A stretch of 64,000 nt of DNA from positions 163,539-227,538 of the forward strand of contig NZ_KE383853.1 of the NCBI RefSeq assembly GCF_000422485.1, written 5' to 3'. Both the position numbers and the translations under genes were made by a program. The notes under the pieces are model-generated. The model made no database searches. It was not told the DNA's origin and saw nothing but the letters and a program-made list of their open reading frames with translations. Below are positions 41,630-50,834 of the stretch, in pieces; the first letter of the stretch is position 1; each line of letters begins with the position of its first letter. This stretch comes from Paenibacillus pasadenensis DSM 19293 (lineage in GTDB: Bacteria > Bacillota > Bacilli > Paenibacillales > Paenibacillaceae).

Positions 41630-42751
41630 TCAGCCTGCCGCCGCGCCGTCCTCCGGCTGCAGCTCCGGCATCGGCTCCGGCCGCTCGCAGCGGCTGCGCA
41701 TGCGGTAGCGGATGCCCGTTGCCGCCGCGTCATGGATGCCATGCATCGCCTCCAGCACATGCGCCGCCATGTCGCCGCTCGCGCGATGAGGCCGCTCCTC
41801 GCGGATCGCGCGGGCCAGATCGGCGACGCCGATGCCGCGATTGTTGTCCGTATAGCCATGCGTCAGCGGGATGCTCTCGAAGCCCGGCGAGCCGATCCGG
41901 CGCAGCTGCACGTCTCCGCCGAAGCCGTTCGGATCCGGCACGAGCAGCGTGCCCTCGGTGCCGTAGATCTCGATCGGCGGAACGGTCGTGCCTCCCGGGG
42001 TGTCGAAGCTCGTCACGAGCGTCGCTACCGCCCCGTTTTCAAAATCCAGGACGCCGGCCAGATGCGTCGGCACCTCGACCTGGATGAGCGTGCCCTTTTT
42101 CGGCTCGCTGCGGATCAGCCGCTCGGCGTGAGTCGTCACGGCCGAGCCGGTGACCGAAGCGATCGGACCGAGCAGCGTCACGAGCGCGGTCAGGTAGTAC
42201 GGCCCCATGTCGAACATCGGGCCTCCGCCTTGCTTGTAGTAGAACTCCGGATCCGGATGCCAGCTCTCGTGGCCTCCGCTCAGCATGAACGCCGAGGCGG
42301 CGACCGGACGACCGATCGCGCCTTCGTCGATCAGCCGGCGGCAGGTCTGGATCGCTCCGCCAAGGAACGTCTCCGGAGCGCCGGCGATGCGCTTGCCGGT
42401 GCGGCGCGACGCTTCCTGCAGCGCGAGCGCCTCCTCGCGCGTCACCGTGATCGGCTTCTCCGCGTAGACATGCTTGCCCGCCTCCAGCGCCTGCAGGCTG
42501 ACCCGCGCATGCGAGGCCGGGATCGTCAGGTTGACGACGATCTCTACCTCCGGATCGGCCAGCAGCTCCTCCGCCGTGCCGGATTTCGGCACGCCGTACT
42601 CCGCCGCGCGCTCCGCGGCCCGGGCCGGATCGAGATCGGCGCAGAACACGAGCTCCGTTTCTTCATAAGCCAGCAGATTCTTGCAATAGATGCGGCTGAT
42701 GTTGCCGCAGCCGATGATGCCGACCTTCGCCTTCCGCATGCTTCCGCTCAT
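41630..42751 (-). CDS. Gfo/Idh/MocA family oxidoreductase
   Basis: 373 aa from ATG 42751, whose ATGA overlaps the stop of the ThuA gene. Rossmann motif V-G-I-I-G-C-G-N-I-S-R, A-E-K-P-I-T with catalytic Lys, then in the C-terminal domain G-P-M-F-D-M-G-P-Y-Y-L-T-A-L (position of the usual DxGxH, here without the His). Last gene of the LacI-controlled operon. With ThuA and a second dehydrogenase it likely oxidises a sugar or glycoside; ThuA plus Gfo/Idh/MocA pairs are common in 3-keto-sugar pathways. The replaced His (Pro-Tyr) is worth noting for mechanism. Confidence 0.9.
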   Translation of the reverse strand: MSGSMRKAKVGIIGCGNISRIYCKNLLAYEETELVFCADLDPARAAERAAEYGVPKSGTAEELLADPEVEIVVNLTIPASHARVSLQALEAGKHVYAEKPITVTREEALALQEASRRTGKRIAGAPETFLGGAIQTCRRLIDEGAIGRPVAASAFMLSGGHESWHPDPEFYYKQGGGPMFDMGPYYLTALVTLLGPIASVTGSAVTTHAERLIRSEPKKGTLIQVEVPTHLAGVLDFENGAVATLVTSFDTPGGTTVPPIEIYGTEGTLLVPDPNGFGGDVQLRRIGSPGFESIPLTHGYTDNNRGIGVADLARAIREERPHRASGDMAAHVLEAMHGIHDAAATGIRYRMRSRCERPEPMPELQPEDGAAAG

Positions 42752-43431
42752 CGCGTCGTCTCCTCCTGAGCCGTCCCGGCTGCCGCTTCCCGAGACGCTT
42801 GTTTTCCTTCTGCCGCCCACAGCATGCCGCGCCGCATCAGCTCCAGCACCTGCGGCATCTCGACGATGTTCGCCTGATGGCCGAGCGTGCAGTGATAGAC
42901 GCGTCCTGCGCCCCAGCCCTTCGTCCAGACGACCGGCATCTCCGTCTCGCCGAACCGGGTGATCGCATGGACGTTGATCGCCGGATCGACATGCATGTAG
43001 TACTTCTCCGAGGCGACCTCGATCGTCCCGATGCCGGACGTCAGCGGATCGTCCGCGTCGACCATCTCGACATCGTAGCGGACGCCGTCGTTGCCCGGAT
43101 GCGCGACCCACTGGCCGCCGACCATGTACTGATAGTCGACCTCCTGACGGAACGCGTCCGACATCCCGCCGTGGCAGCCGGCCAGCCCGCAGCCGGCCTG
43201 CACCGTCTCGAGCAGCGGCTTCAGCTGCTCCTGCTCGATCGTGCCCATCGTCCAGATCGGCACGATCAGGTCGAGCGACGCCATCAGCGCCGCATCCTTG
43301 AAGCTGTCCAGCGTATCCGAGACCTTCACCTCGAAGCCTTCGCCGCGAAGCACGCCGGCCAGCAGCTCCGCCACCTCCGCGGGCTGATGGCCGTCCCAGC
43401 CGCCTTGCACGATCAATGCCTGTTTATTCAT
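42748..43431 (-). CDS. ThuA domain-containing protein
   Basis: 227 aa with a glutamine-amidotransferase-like fold of the trehalose-utilisation (ThuA) family: I-V-Q-G-G-W-D-G-H-Q-P, then G-L-A-G-C-H-G-G-M-S-D (flavodoxin-like nucleophile-elbow region) and V-W-T-K-G-W-G-A-G-R-V-Y-H-C-T-L-G-H at the end. In rhizobia ThuA works with a Gfo/Idh/MocA partner (ThuB) on trehalose and related disaccharides. Here it is sandwiched between two such dehydrogenases in one operon. The biochemical role is not settled for the family. Confidence 0.9.
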   Translation of the reverse strand: MNKQALIVQGGWDGHQPAEVAELLAGVLRGEGFEVKVSDTLDSFKDAALMASLDLIVPIWTMGTIEQEQLKPLLETVQAGCGLAGCHGGMSDAFRQEVDYQYMVGGQWVAHPGNDGVRYDVEMVDADDPLTSGIGTIEVASEKYYMHVDPAINVHAITRFGETEMPVVWTKGWGAGRVYHCTLGHQANIVEMPQVLELMRRGMLWAAEGKQASREAAAGTAQEETTR

Positions 43432-43474
43432 TTCTTCTCTTCCCCTCTCCCGGTTCCCGATCTTCCGCCGCCGT

Positions 43475-44671
43475 TCAGCCTTGCTCCATCTCCGCCAGCT
43501 TCACCCAGCGGCGCTCCTCCACGGAGCGCTCCACCGCCTCGAGCACCTCCTGGCACTTGACGCCGTCCACGAAGCTCGGGCTCGGCTGGCGGTCTTCCGC
43601 GACCGCGCTCATCAGCTCCAGCATCTCATGCGTGAACGTATGCTCGAATCCGATCGTATGCCCGGCCGGCCACCAAGCCTCCGAATAGGCGTGGGCCGCA
43701 TCCGTGCACAGCACCCGCCGGAAGCCCTGCACGTCCTCCGCATCGTCGGCGAAATACACCTCCAGCTCGTTCATCCGCTCGAAGTCGAAGCGGACGCTGC
43801 CCTTGCTGCCGTTGATCTCGAACGAGTTGGTGCTGCGATGTCCCGGCGCGAAGCGCGTCGCCTCGAAGCTGCCGAGCGCCCCGTTCGCGAAGCGCGCCAG
43901 GAACAGCGTGGCGTCGTCGACCGTGACCGGGCCGCGCGGCGCATCCGCGGACGCGCCGCCCTTCGCGCTCAGCCCGGACATTTCCGTCGGCAGCGGACGC
44001 TCCTTGACGAACGTCTCGCTCATGCCGACCACCTCGTCGAACTCTCCGACCAGATGGCGGGCCAGGTCGATCAGATGCGCCCCGAGATCGCCATGCGAGC
44101 CCGAGCCGGCGATCTCCTTTTGCAGCCGCCATACGAGCGGGAAGTCCGGATCGACGATCCAGTCCTGCAGGAACCACGCGCGGAAATGATAGATGCGTCC
44201 GAGCCGCCCTTCCTCCACAAGCTTCTTCGCCAGCTTCACCGCCGGCGAGAAGCGGTAGTTGAAGCCGGTCATATGCTTGACCCCGGCATCCTCGGCCGCC
44301 TTCAGCATCGTGCGGGCATCCGCCAGCGAGAGCGCCAGCGGCTTCTCGCAGAACAGATGCTTGCCCGCGTTCGCCGCCGCGACCGCGATCTCCAGATGCG
44401 CGTCGCTCGGCGCGTTGATGTCGATCAGATCGAGATCGTCGCGCTCCACCAGCTTGCGCCAGTCCGTCTCCAGCTCCCGCCAGCCGAGCTGAGCTCTCGC
44501 CGTCTCGGCCGCGGAGGCATCACGCCCGCACAGTACGGCCATCTCCGGCAGCAGCGGAGCGCCGCCGAAAAACATCGGCAGCGCCCGATAGGCGTTGCTG
44601 TGCGCCTTGCCCATGAACTTGTAGCCGATCATGCCGATCCGAAGGGTGTTCTTCACTTCCGCTTGCGCCAT
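43475..44671 (-). CDS. Gfo/Idh/MocA family oxidoreductase
   Basis: 398 aa from ATG 44671 (MAQAEVKNTLRIGMIGYKFMGKAH). C-E-K-P-L-A with catalytic Lys near residue 100, G-S-H-G-D-L-G-A-H-L-I-D-L-A with the conserved Asp/His, and F-L-Q-D-W-I-V-D-P-D-F-P-L-V-W-R in the substrate domain. It is the closest relative in this window of the dehydrogenase at 27.5-28.6 kb. First structural gene after the LacI regulator, with a 28-bp gap to it. Oxidation of a sugar, glycoside or inositol with NAD(P) is inferred. Confidence 0.91.
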   Translation of the reverse strand: MAQAEVKNTLRIGMIGYKFMGKAHSNAYRALPMFFGGAPLLPEMAVLCGRDASAAETARAQLGWRELETDWRKLVERDDLDLIDINAPSDAHLEIAVAAANAGKHLFCEKPLALSLADARTMLKAAEDAGVKHMTGFNYRFSPAVKLAKKLVEEGRLGRIYHFRAWFLQDWIVDPDFPLVWRLQKEIAGSGSHGDLGAHLIDLARHLVGEFDEVVGMSETFVKERPLPTEMSGLSAKGGASADAPRGPVTVDDATLFLARFANGALGSFEATRFAPGHRSTNSFEINGSKGSVRFDFERMNELEVYFADDAEDVQGFRRVLCTDAAHAYSEAWWPAGHTIGFEHTFTHEMLELMSAVAEDRQPSPSFVDGVKCQEVLEAVERSVEERRWVKLAEMEQG

Positions 44672-44699
44672 ATGCCTCTCCCCGTTTCGCTTGAATTGG

Positions 44700-45713
44700 T
44701 CAATTCCGCTCGACATCCCGCTTCAGGCTCGACTCCCGCACGACGAGCCGCGGCGGCAGCTTCCCGTCCGGCCGCTCCAGCTCGCCGAGCGCCATCCTCG
44801 CCGCCAGCCGGCCCATCTCGTAAAAGCTGGCCGAAACGCTCGTCAGCGCCGGCTGCGTCAGCCTCGCGCCGTCGGAATCGTCGTAGCCGGCCAGGCCATA
44901 GTCCCGGCCGGCTTCCAGCCCGAGCTGCCGCATTCCTTGCAGCAGGCCGATCGCCATGCGGTCGTTCGCCGCCGCCAGCGCGTCGGCCTCGCCGCTGCGA
45001 ATCAGCCGAGCCGCAGCGTCAGCCATCTCCAGCCCGCTTTTGCGGCTATAGTTGCCGACGAGCGGCTCGAGCCGCTCCGCGCCGGCGGCGCTCATCGCAT
45101 CGCGGTAGCCGAGCAGCCGGTCGCGGCTGTTGGAATAATCCGGCGGACCGCCGACAAACGCCGGACGGCTCCAGCCCTGCTCCAGCAGATGCGCCGTCGC
45201 CAGCCGGCTTCCTTCCCGATGATCCGCCTCCACGGTCCGCTGCTCGAGCCCTTCCATCCGCTGATTGACGAGCGCGTAGGCATGCCCGTCCCGCTCCAGC
45301 TCCAGCAGCGCCTCTCGCTCCTCCTCGCCGTCGCGGGCGCCGAGCACGATCAGGCCGCCGACCTTGCGCTGCCGGAACAGCAGCCCGTATTCCCGCCGCT
45401 CGTCCGGGCTGCGCTGCAGCAGCAGCAGGTCGGAACCGAGCTCCCGCGCCGCCTCGCTGATGCCGCCGAGAATTTCCGAGAAATAATACGTCGAGAACAG
45501 CTGCACCTTGGGCAGGTACGGAAGCACGACTCCGATATTGCCGCTGCGCCGCTTCGCGAACTGCCGCGCCAGCTCGCTCGGCACGTAGCCCAGCTCGCTT
45601 GCCGCCTGCAGCACCCGCTCGCGGGTTTTCGGCTTCACCGCCTCGGATCCGCTGAACACCCTCGAGACCGTCGCCTCGGAAACGCCCGCCTTGTCCGCTA
45701 CTTGCTTCCTCAT
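44700..45713 (-). CDS. LacI family transcriptional regulator
   Basis: 337 aa. N-terminal LacI helix-turn-helix V-A-D-K-A-G-V-S-E-A-T-V-S-R-V-F-S-G and the hinge P-S-E-L-A-R-Q-F-A, followed by a periplasmic-binding-protein-like effector domain (N-I-G-V-V-L-P-Y ... G-L-A-G-Y-D-D-S). First gene of a four-gene operon with two dehydrogenases and ThuA. A palindromic operator sits in its own promoter spacer, so it probably represses the whole operon until a sugar binds. Confidence 0.93.
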   Translation of the reverse strand: MRKQVADKAGVSEATVSRVFSGSEAVKPKTRERVLQAASELGYVPSELARQFAKRRSGNIGVVLPYLPKVQLFSTYYFSEILGGISEAARELGSDLLLLQRSPDERREYGLLFRQRKVGGLIVLGARDGEEEREALLELERDGHAYALVNQRMEGLEQRTVEADHREGSRLATAHLLEQGWSRPAFVGGPPDYSNSRDRLLGYRDAMSAAGAERLEPLVGNYSRKSGLEMADAAARLIRSGEADALAAANDRMAIGLLQGMRQLGLEAGRDYGLAGYDDSDGARLTQPALTSVSASFYEMGRLAARMALGELERPDGKLPPRLVVRESSLKRDVERN

Positions 45714-45775
45714 CGCAAAACCATCTTTCCGCTTCTTCTTGGACCCTCTGATGCCATCATAATGTACGCGCGTTC

Positions 45776-45805
45776 ATTCTAACGCGAAGCGCTTTCAGCT
45801 GTCAA
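45776..45805 (-). promoter_or_regulatory. Promoter of the lacI-gfo-thuA operon
   Basis: Minus strand TTGACA (perfect, 45800-45805), 18 bp, TAGAAT (45776-45781). Confidence 0.85.
45785..45797. promoter_or_regulatory. LacI/CcpA-type operator inside the promoter spacer
   Basis: Minus strand TGAAAGCGCTTCG, with the AAGCGCTT palindrome and central CG, lies between -35 and -10. Suits the adjacent LacI protein or CcpA. Confidence 0.7.
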
Positions 45806-45832
45806 TGCGAAATCGCGACATCGAGCGAGCGC

Positions 45833-45859
45833 AAAAAAAACCGCTCCATTAAGGAGCGG
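45833..45859 (-). terminator. Terminator overlapping the prfC stop codon
   Basis: ACCGCTCC/GGAGCGGT stem with eight T on the minus strand; the prfC TAA is in the loop. Confidence 0.85.
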
Positions 45860-47435
45860 TCTCGAGGAATTTCGAGGTCGGATTTTTGTCCATGGCCGTG
45901 CGCATCGCGTACTCGTTCTCGAAGAGCGCGACATAGTTGCCCTTTTTGTCCTTCACGAGCGTCGAGTTGATGCGGTACTTGGACGGATCGATATTGTCGT
46001 CGACGATCCAGCGGGCGAACTGGAACGGCATCCGCTGCAGGATGACGTCGACGCCGTACTCGCCCTTCATGCGGTATTCGAACACCTCGAACTGCAGCTG
46101 GCCGACGACGCCGAGAATCGTGTCCTCGAAGCCGCCCGCCGTCGTGAACACCTGGATCGTGCCCTCTTCGGTCAGCTGGTCGAGGCCCTTCTCGTACTGC
46201 TTTTTCTTGAGCGCGTTCTTGATGGATACCTTGGCGAAAATTTCCGGCGAAAACGTCGGCAGCTCGTCGAACTCGAGCTCCTTGGTCATCGCGAGCGAGT
46301 CGCCGATCCGGAAGATGCCGGGATCGAACAGGCCGATGATGTCGCCCGGATAAGCCGCCTCGACGATGTCGCGGTCCTGGGCGAGGAACTGCTGCGGCTG
46401 GGCGAGCTTGATGTCCTTGCCCATGCGCACATGCTTGACGCTCATGCCGCGCTCGAAGCGGCCGGAGACGATGCGCAGGAACGCGATCCGGTCGCGGTGC
46501 GCCGGATTCATGTTGGCCTGGATCTTGAACACGTAGCCGCTGAACTTCTCGCTCGTCGGCTCCACCGGTCCGCTCGTGCTGTTGCGCGGCGTCGGCTTGG
46601 GCGCCAGCTGCAGGAAGTTCTCCAGGAACGTCTGCACGCCGAAGTTGTTGACCGCGCTGCCGAAGAACACCGGCGTCAGCTCGCCGGCTCGCACCTTCTC
46701 GAAGTCGAACGGGTCGCCCGCGACATCGAGCAGCTCCAGGTCCTGCTCCAGCTGGTCGGCCAAATAGTCGCCCGCCATCTCGCGGATGACCGGATCGCGG
46801 AAGCCGCCGACCTTGCGCACCTCGATCGTCGAGTGGTCGTTGCCCTGGAACAGCTCGACCTGGTCCTTCATGCGGTCATAGACGCCGCACAGCTCGCGGC
46901 CCATGCCGATCGGCCAGTTCATCGGCACGCTGCGGATGCCGAGCACGCGCTCGAGCTCCTCCATCAGGTCGAACGGGCTCTGCCCTTCGCGGTCCAGCTT
47001 GTTGATGAACGTGAAGATCGGAATGCCGCGCCGGCGGCATACCTGGAACAGCTTGATCGTCTGCGCCTCGACGCCCTTGGCGACGTCGATGAGCATGACC
47101 GCGCTGTCCGCGGCCGTCAGCGTGCGGTACGTGTCCTCGCTGAAGTCCTGGTGGCCCGGCGTATCCAGGATGTTGACGCGATGCCCTTTGTAATCGAACT
47201 GCATCACCGAGGACGTGACCGAGATGCCGCGCTGCTTCTCGATCTCCATCCAGTCGGAGGTCGCGTGCTTGCTTGCCTTGCGGGCCTTGACGGACCCCGC
47301 CTCGCGGATCGCGCCGCCGAACAGCAGCAGCTTCTCGGTCAGCGTCGTCTTGCCGGCGTCAGGGTGGGAAATGATGGCGAACGTCCGCCTCTTGTCGACT
47401 TCGTGTTGAATCTCTTCCATAAGTTGCTTCGTCAT
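45849..47435 (-). CDS. prfC: Peptide chain release factor 3
   Basis: 528 aa GTPase that recycles RF1/RF2 after termination. G1 SHPDAGKTTLTEKLLLFGGA, switch I R-G-I-S-V-T-S-S-V, G3 DTPGHQDFSEDTYRTLTAAD, G4 N-K-L-D-R-E-G, then RF3-specific domains (M-N-W-P-I-G-M-G; F-Q-F-A-R-W-I-V). Full length. ATG follows AAGGAGAAG. Single gene whose terminator begins within its last codons. Present in many but not all Firmicutes. Confidence 0.96.
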   Translation of the reverse strand: MTKQLMEEIQHEVDKRRTFAIISHPDAGKTTLTEKLLLFGGAIREAGSVKARKASKHATSDWMEIEKQRGISVTSSVMQFDYKGHRVNILDTPGHQDFSEDTYRTLTAADSAVMLIDVAKGVEAQTIKLFQVCRRRGIPIFTFINKLDREGQSPFDLMEELERVLGIRSVPMNWPIGMGRELCGVYDRMKDQVELFQGNDHSTIEVRKVGGFRDPVIREMAGDYLADQLEQDLELLDVAGDPFDFEKVRAGELTPVFFGSAVNNFGVQTFLENFLQLAPKPTPRNSTSGPVEPTSEKFSGYVFKIQANMNPAHRDRIAFLRIVSGRFERGMSVKHVRMGKDIKLAQPQQFLAQDRDIVEAAYPGDIIGLFDPGIFRIGDSLAMTKELEFDELPTFSPEIFAKVSIKNALKKKQYEKGLDQLTEEGTIQVFTTAGGFEDTILGVVGQLQFEVFEYRMKGEYGVDVILQRMPFQFARWIVDDNIDPSKYRINSTLVKDKKGNYVALFENEYAMRTAMDKNPTSKFLETAP

Positions 47436-47549
47436 TGACTTCTCCTTGCTTCGTGCAATTTATCGTCAGGCTCCGACTTGTGCGTCGCTCTCCGTTGGCG
47501 GATGGCCGGAAAACTCAGATCGGATGCAGCATCGGCTTGTTCCCCTCTG

Positions 47550-48179
47550 TCATGAACCGATCAGCAGCGCCCGCGCGGGCGCGGCCTCGATCCCGCTCAG
47601 CTTGAGCGGAGCGATGACCATGAAGTAGGTTCCGGCGGCGACCTCCTTGAGCCTGAGGCCCTCCACAATCAGGATGCGGTTGCGGAACAGCAGCCGATGC
47701 GTCGGAAATTCCGGCTGCGAGCGCTCGATGCCGAGCGCGTCCGTGCCGATGCCTCGAACCCCTACTTCAATTAAATACCGAGCGCCATCTTCGCGCAAGT
47801 AGATAAAGTCGTCCTCGAACGTTTCCGTCTCGGAGTTGATCGTCTTGAACAGCACCCAGTCGCCCCGGACGAGGCCGAGCGGCTCCAGATCGGCGCGTCC
47901 GATGCCGTCGCGCACGGCCGTCAAGTCGACGACCCGCGCGCTTCCCACCAGCTCCTCGAGGCCGATCGTCTCGATCGTATCGCCGTCCGCCAGCATATGC
48001 AGCGGAGCGTCGAGATGCGTGCCGGTATGGAGGCCGAGCCGCAGCTCGGATTCGTAGACGCCGTCCTTGTCCGGAGGATGCGGGCTGAGCGTGCGCAGCT
48101 CCGGCTGCTTTTCGGGAGCGCGGCCCCATACGGCCATGCCGGGCTGGACCGTCATGGAGATGTCGTAGATCTTGAACAT
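47550..48179 (-). CDS. Cyclase family protein (kynurenine formamidase-like)
   Basis: 209 aa from ATG 48179 after AAAGGGG. Metal-dependent hydrolase with the family motif HTGTHLDAPLHML (HxGTHxDxPxH) at residues about 50-62, preceded by Y-D-I-S-M-T-V-Q-P-G-M. Members include KynB and isatin hydrolase. No other tryptophan-degradation gene is nearby, so the substrate is open. Downstream of zwf on the same strand with a 106-bp gap that contains a hairpin. Confidence 0.87.
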   Translation of the reverse strand: MFKIYDISMTVQPGMAVWGRAPEKQPELRTLSPHPPDKDGVYESELRLGLHTGTHLDAPLHMLADGDTIETIGLEELVGSARVVDLTAVRDGIGRADLEPLGLVRGDWVLFKTINSETETFEDDFIYLREDGARYLIEVGVRGIGTDALGIERSQPEFPTHRLLFRNRILIVEGLRLKEVAAGTYFMVIAPLKLSGIEAAPARALLIGS

Positions 48180-48225
48180 AGGAATCCCCTTTCGCGAGAA
48201 GGAATAGACGGGCCAAAACGCCTCA

Positions 48226-48253
48226 AATCCTGTCCGGATGCCCGAACAGGATT
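48226..48253 (-). terminator. Hairpin downstream of zwf
   Basis: AATCCTGT-n-CGG/CCG-n-ACAGGATT stem between zwf and the cyclase gene; weak T tract (GCGTTTTGG) on the minus strand. Confidence 0.45.
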
Positions 48254-48285
48254 GGAATGGCGATGGATATGAAGAATCGGTCGAA

Positions 48286-49851
48286 TCAGCTGCCGCCGCC
48301 GCTGATCCAGACGACGTTGTCTTCGGCCTGGCCGTTGACCGGCCACCAGAAGAATCCGTCCTGCTGCAGCAGGCGATCCGCTTCTTCCGGCCCCCAGGAG
48401 CCGGCCGCATACGAGCGGAGATCGCCGTCGGACTCGCGCCATGCGGCGGCGATGCGGTCGACGAACGTCCAAGCGGCCGCGACTTCGTCCCAGCGGGTGA
48501 AGTATGTGGAGTCGCCGCGAGCGGCGTCGTAGAGGAGCAGCTCGTACGCTTCCGGCGTATTGATGCCGATCTGGCAGCTTTGGCAGAACTCCATCGCGAC
48601 CGGCTGCACCTCGTTGTCGGAGCCCGGCCGCTTGGCGTTGATCTTGAGGTAGATGCCCTCCATCGGATTGACGCGTATGACGAGCAGGTTCGGAGCGAGC
48701 TGATGCCGCTTGGCGAACAGCACGTTGTCCGGCACGTTTTTGAACTCGATCACGACTTCCGTCGTCTTGACCGGCAGCCGCTTGCCCGTGCGGATGTAGA
48801 ACGGCACGCCCGCCCAGCGGAAGTTGTCCACAAACACCTTGGCGGCGAAGTACGTCTCCGTCGTCGACTCGGGATCGACCTTGTCCTCCTGCCGGTAGCC
48901 CGGCAGCTCCTTGACCTTGCTGCTGCCTGCGCGGTACTGCGCGCGCACGACGCGCTCGCGCACCTCGTCGCTGCCGGCGAACTGGCGCAGCGAGCGGAGC
49001 ACCTTGACCTTTTCGTCGCGCAGGCTCTCCGGATGAAGGCGTCCCGGCGGCTCCATCGCGATCATCGTGATCATCTGCAGGATATGGTTCTGGCCCATGT
49101 CCCGCAGCGCTCCGGAGTGGTCGTAGTAGCCGCCGCGCTCCTCGACGCCGACCGTCTCCGACAGCGTGATCTGCACGTTGGCGATATGGTTCTTGTTCCA
49201 GAGCGGCTCGAACATCTGGTTGGCGAAGCGCAGCACCTGGATGTTCTGCACCATCTCCTTGCCGAGATAGTGGTCGATCCGGTACACCTCTTCTTCCTTG
49301 AACACCTGGCTCAGCTGGCTGTTCAGCTCGCGCGCCGACTTCAGGTCATAGCCGAACGGCTTTTCGATGACGAGCTTATGCCAGCCGGCGGACTCGAGCA
49401 GCCCTCCGTCCCGCAGGTTGAACGAGACCGGACCGAACAGCTCCGGCGCCAGCGCGAGGTAGAACAGGCGGTTGCCGTTGATGCCGAACTTCTGGTCGAG
49501 CTCGCCGGACAGCCGGTTCAGCTCGCGGAAGCCGTCCACGTTGTGGATGTCCAGCGGCATGTAGACGAAATGATCGGCGAACCGGCTCCACAGCTCCGGA
49601 TCGGACGGCTTGTACCGGCAGAACTCCTGGATCGACTCGAATATGTCCTGGCGGAACTGGCCGTTGTCGCGAGGACGGCGGGCGAGGCCGACGACCGCGA
49701 AGTTCTCCGCCAGCTTGCCTTCTTTATATAGGGAAAAGAGCGCCGGGAACAGCTTCCTCCTCGCCAGATCGCCTGTGGCTCCGAACAGATAGTAGACCGC
49801 GCCTTCGGCGGCTGTCAGTTCCTGTTTGTTAGAGTAGTTCATGTTCCTCAT
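48286..49851 (-). CDS. zwf: Glucose-6-phosphate 1-dehydrogenase
   Basis: 521 aa from ATG 49851; ATG 49842 (MNYSNKQEL) is a close alternative. Oxidises glucose 6-phosphate to 6-phosphogluconolactone, making NADPH at the head of the oxidative pentose phosphate pathway. Coenzyme motif F-G-A-T-G-D-L-A-R-R-K-L-F-P-A, active-site signature RIDHYLGKEMVQN with the catalytic His, and E-K-P-F-G near 170. Full length. Single gene; no clear consensus promoter was recognised upstream. Confidence 0.96.
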   Translation of the reverse strand: MRNMNYSNKQELTAAEGAVYYLFGATGDLARRKLFPALFSLYKEGKLAENFAVVGLARRPRDNGQFRQDIFESIQEFCRYKPSDPELWSRFADHFVYMPLDIHNVDGFRELNRLSGELDQKFGINGNRLFYLALAPELFGPVSFNLRDGGLLESAGWHKLVIEKPFGYDLKSARELNSQLSQVFKEEEVYRIDHYLGKEMVQNIQVLRFANQMFEPLWNKNHIANVQITLSETVGVEERGGYYDHSGALRDMGQNHILQMITMIAMEPPGRLHPESLRDEKVKVLRSLRQFAGSDEVRERVVRAQYRAGSSKVKELPGYRQEDKVDPESTTETYFAAKVFVDNFRWAGVPFYIRTGKRLPVKTTEVVIEFKNVPDNVLFAKRHQLAPNLLVIRVNPMEGIYLKINAKRPGSDNEVQPVAMEFCQSCQIGINTPEAYELLLYDAARGDSTYFTRWDEVAAAWTFVDRIAAAWRESDGDLRSYAAGSWGPEEADRLLQQDGFFWWPVNGQAEDNVVWISGGGS

Positions 49852-49991
49852 TCTTTCGTCATGAATTTGGTTGGATCGGTTCGATATGGTATGTAGTGTA
49901 TCATATCGTGCAGGGCGCGGCTATTGATCTCACCCAATCTTCATGGGCCCTTCACGTTCGGCAAGCATCGAAGCATGGCGGCTGCGTCCGC

Positions 49992-50834
49992 CTAGGGCCG
50001 GCCGGCCTCGCCCGTCAATAAAGGCACGCCGATCGTGATGGCTGCGCCTGGTTTGTTTCCCGGCTTGGACTGCGCCAGCTGCAGGTTCGCCCGCTCCGAG
50101 CCATCATCAGCCTCCAGGCTGACGGAACCCTCCAGGCGGTCGGTGGCGTAGGTCGACACGATCGTCGCCTCGTCCTCGTACTTGTCCAGCCGCCGCGCCT
50201 CGGCAGCGGCGAGGATGCGCTCGGCGCTGTCCTCCCGCAGCCCTTTCCCGCTTGCCTGAATCGACAGGAGCGCGGCCGCGTCGTCCACGCCGGCGCCGCG
50301 CAGGACGCCGAGCACCCGCGCTTGCGCGCGCTCCAGCGACGGCTTGGAAGCGGGCTGCGCCGCTGCCAGCCGGATGACGGCTTCCATCTCTCCTTCCCCG
50401 CTGCCGCTCCGCAGCGCGGAGACGAGCCAGCGGCCCGTTTCGTCCGTCCGCTCCGCTTTCCATAGAATGCCCGATTCCGCTCCCCTTTCATCCGTGGAAG
50501 GCACGGAAGCCGCATCGACGCCGGCCAGCTGCGTCCGCAGCTGCTTCGCCTGCGTCTCCGTCAGCTCCGGGACGAGCCAGCGAAGTCCCCAGCTGCCGCC
50601 GGCCGCGCCGCCGCTGAACTCCGCATCGGCCCATTGCCAGAGCCGGCCCAGATCGCCCGTCGACGCCGACACGAGCTGGCTCGCGCTCGCCGGCTTGTCG
50701 GGCACTCCCCACCCTGGCGTCCCCGCCCCGCGGGAAGACGAGTAGAGGGCCAGCACGGCGAGCAGCAGCGCCGCCGCCCCCAGCCCGAAAGCCTGCCTGG
50801 ACCGCCGTTTCCGCTCCAAATCGTTCGCTTGCAT
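49992..50834 (-). CDS. YwmB family protein
   Basis: 280 aa from ATG 50834, which follows AAAGGAGCGGATCGG. Short basic N-terminus, one membrane helix (A-F-G-L-G-A-A-A-L-L-L-A-V-L-A-L-Y), then an extracytoplasmic domain. The C-terminal part (D-K-Y-E-D-E-A-T-I-V-S-T-Y ... A-A-I-T-I-G-V-P-L-L-T-G-E) follows the pattern of YwmB, whose fold resembles a TATA-box-binding protein and whose gene is linked with sporulation or cell-wall loci in Bacillus. Function unknown. Divergent from the small Gly/Tyr-rich membrane protein. Confidence 0.65.
   Translation of the reverse strand: MQANDLERKRRSRQAFGLGAAALLLAVLALYSSSRGAGTPGWGVPDKPASASQLVSASTGDLGRLWQWADAEFSGGAAGGSWGLRWLVPELTETQAKQLRTQLAGVDAASVPSTDERGAESGILWKAERTDETGRWLVSALRSGSGEGEMEAVIRLAAAQPASKPSLERAQARVLGVLRGAGVDDAAALLSIQASGKGLREDSAERILAAAEARRLDKYEDEATIVSTYATDRLEGSVSLEADDGSERANLQLAQSKPGNKPGAAITIGVPLLTGEAGRP

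Noticed and set aside
49852..49991. A possible zwf promoter (TATGAT with distant TTGGGT)
   Set aside because: Spacing is 26 bp and no alternative -35 is convincing.
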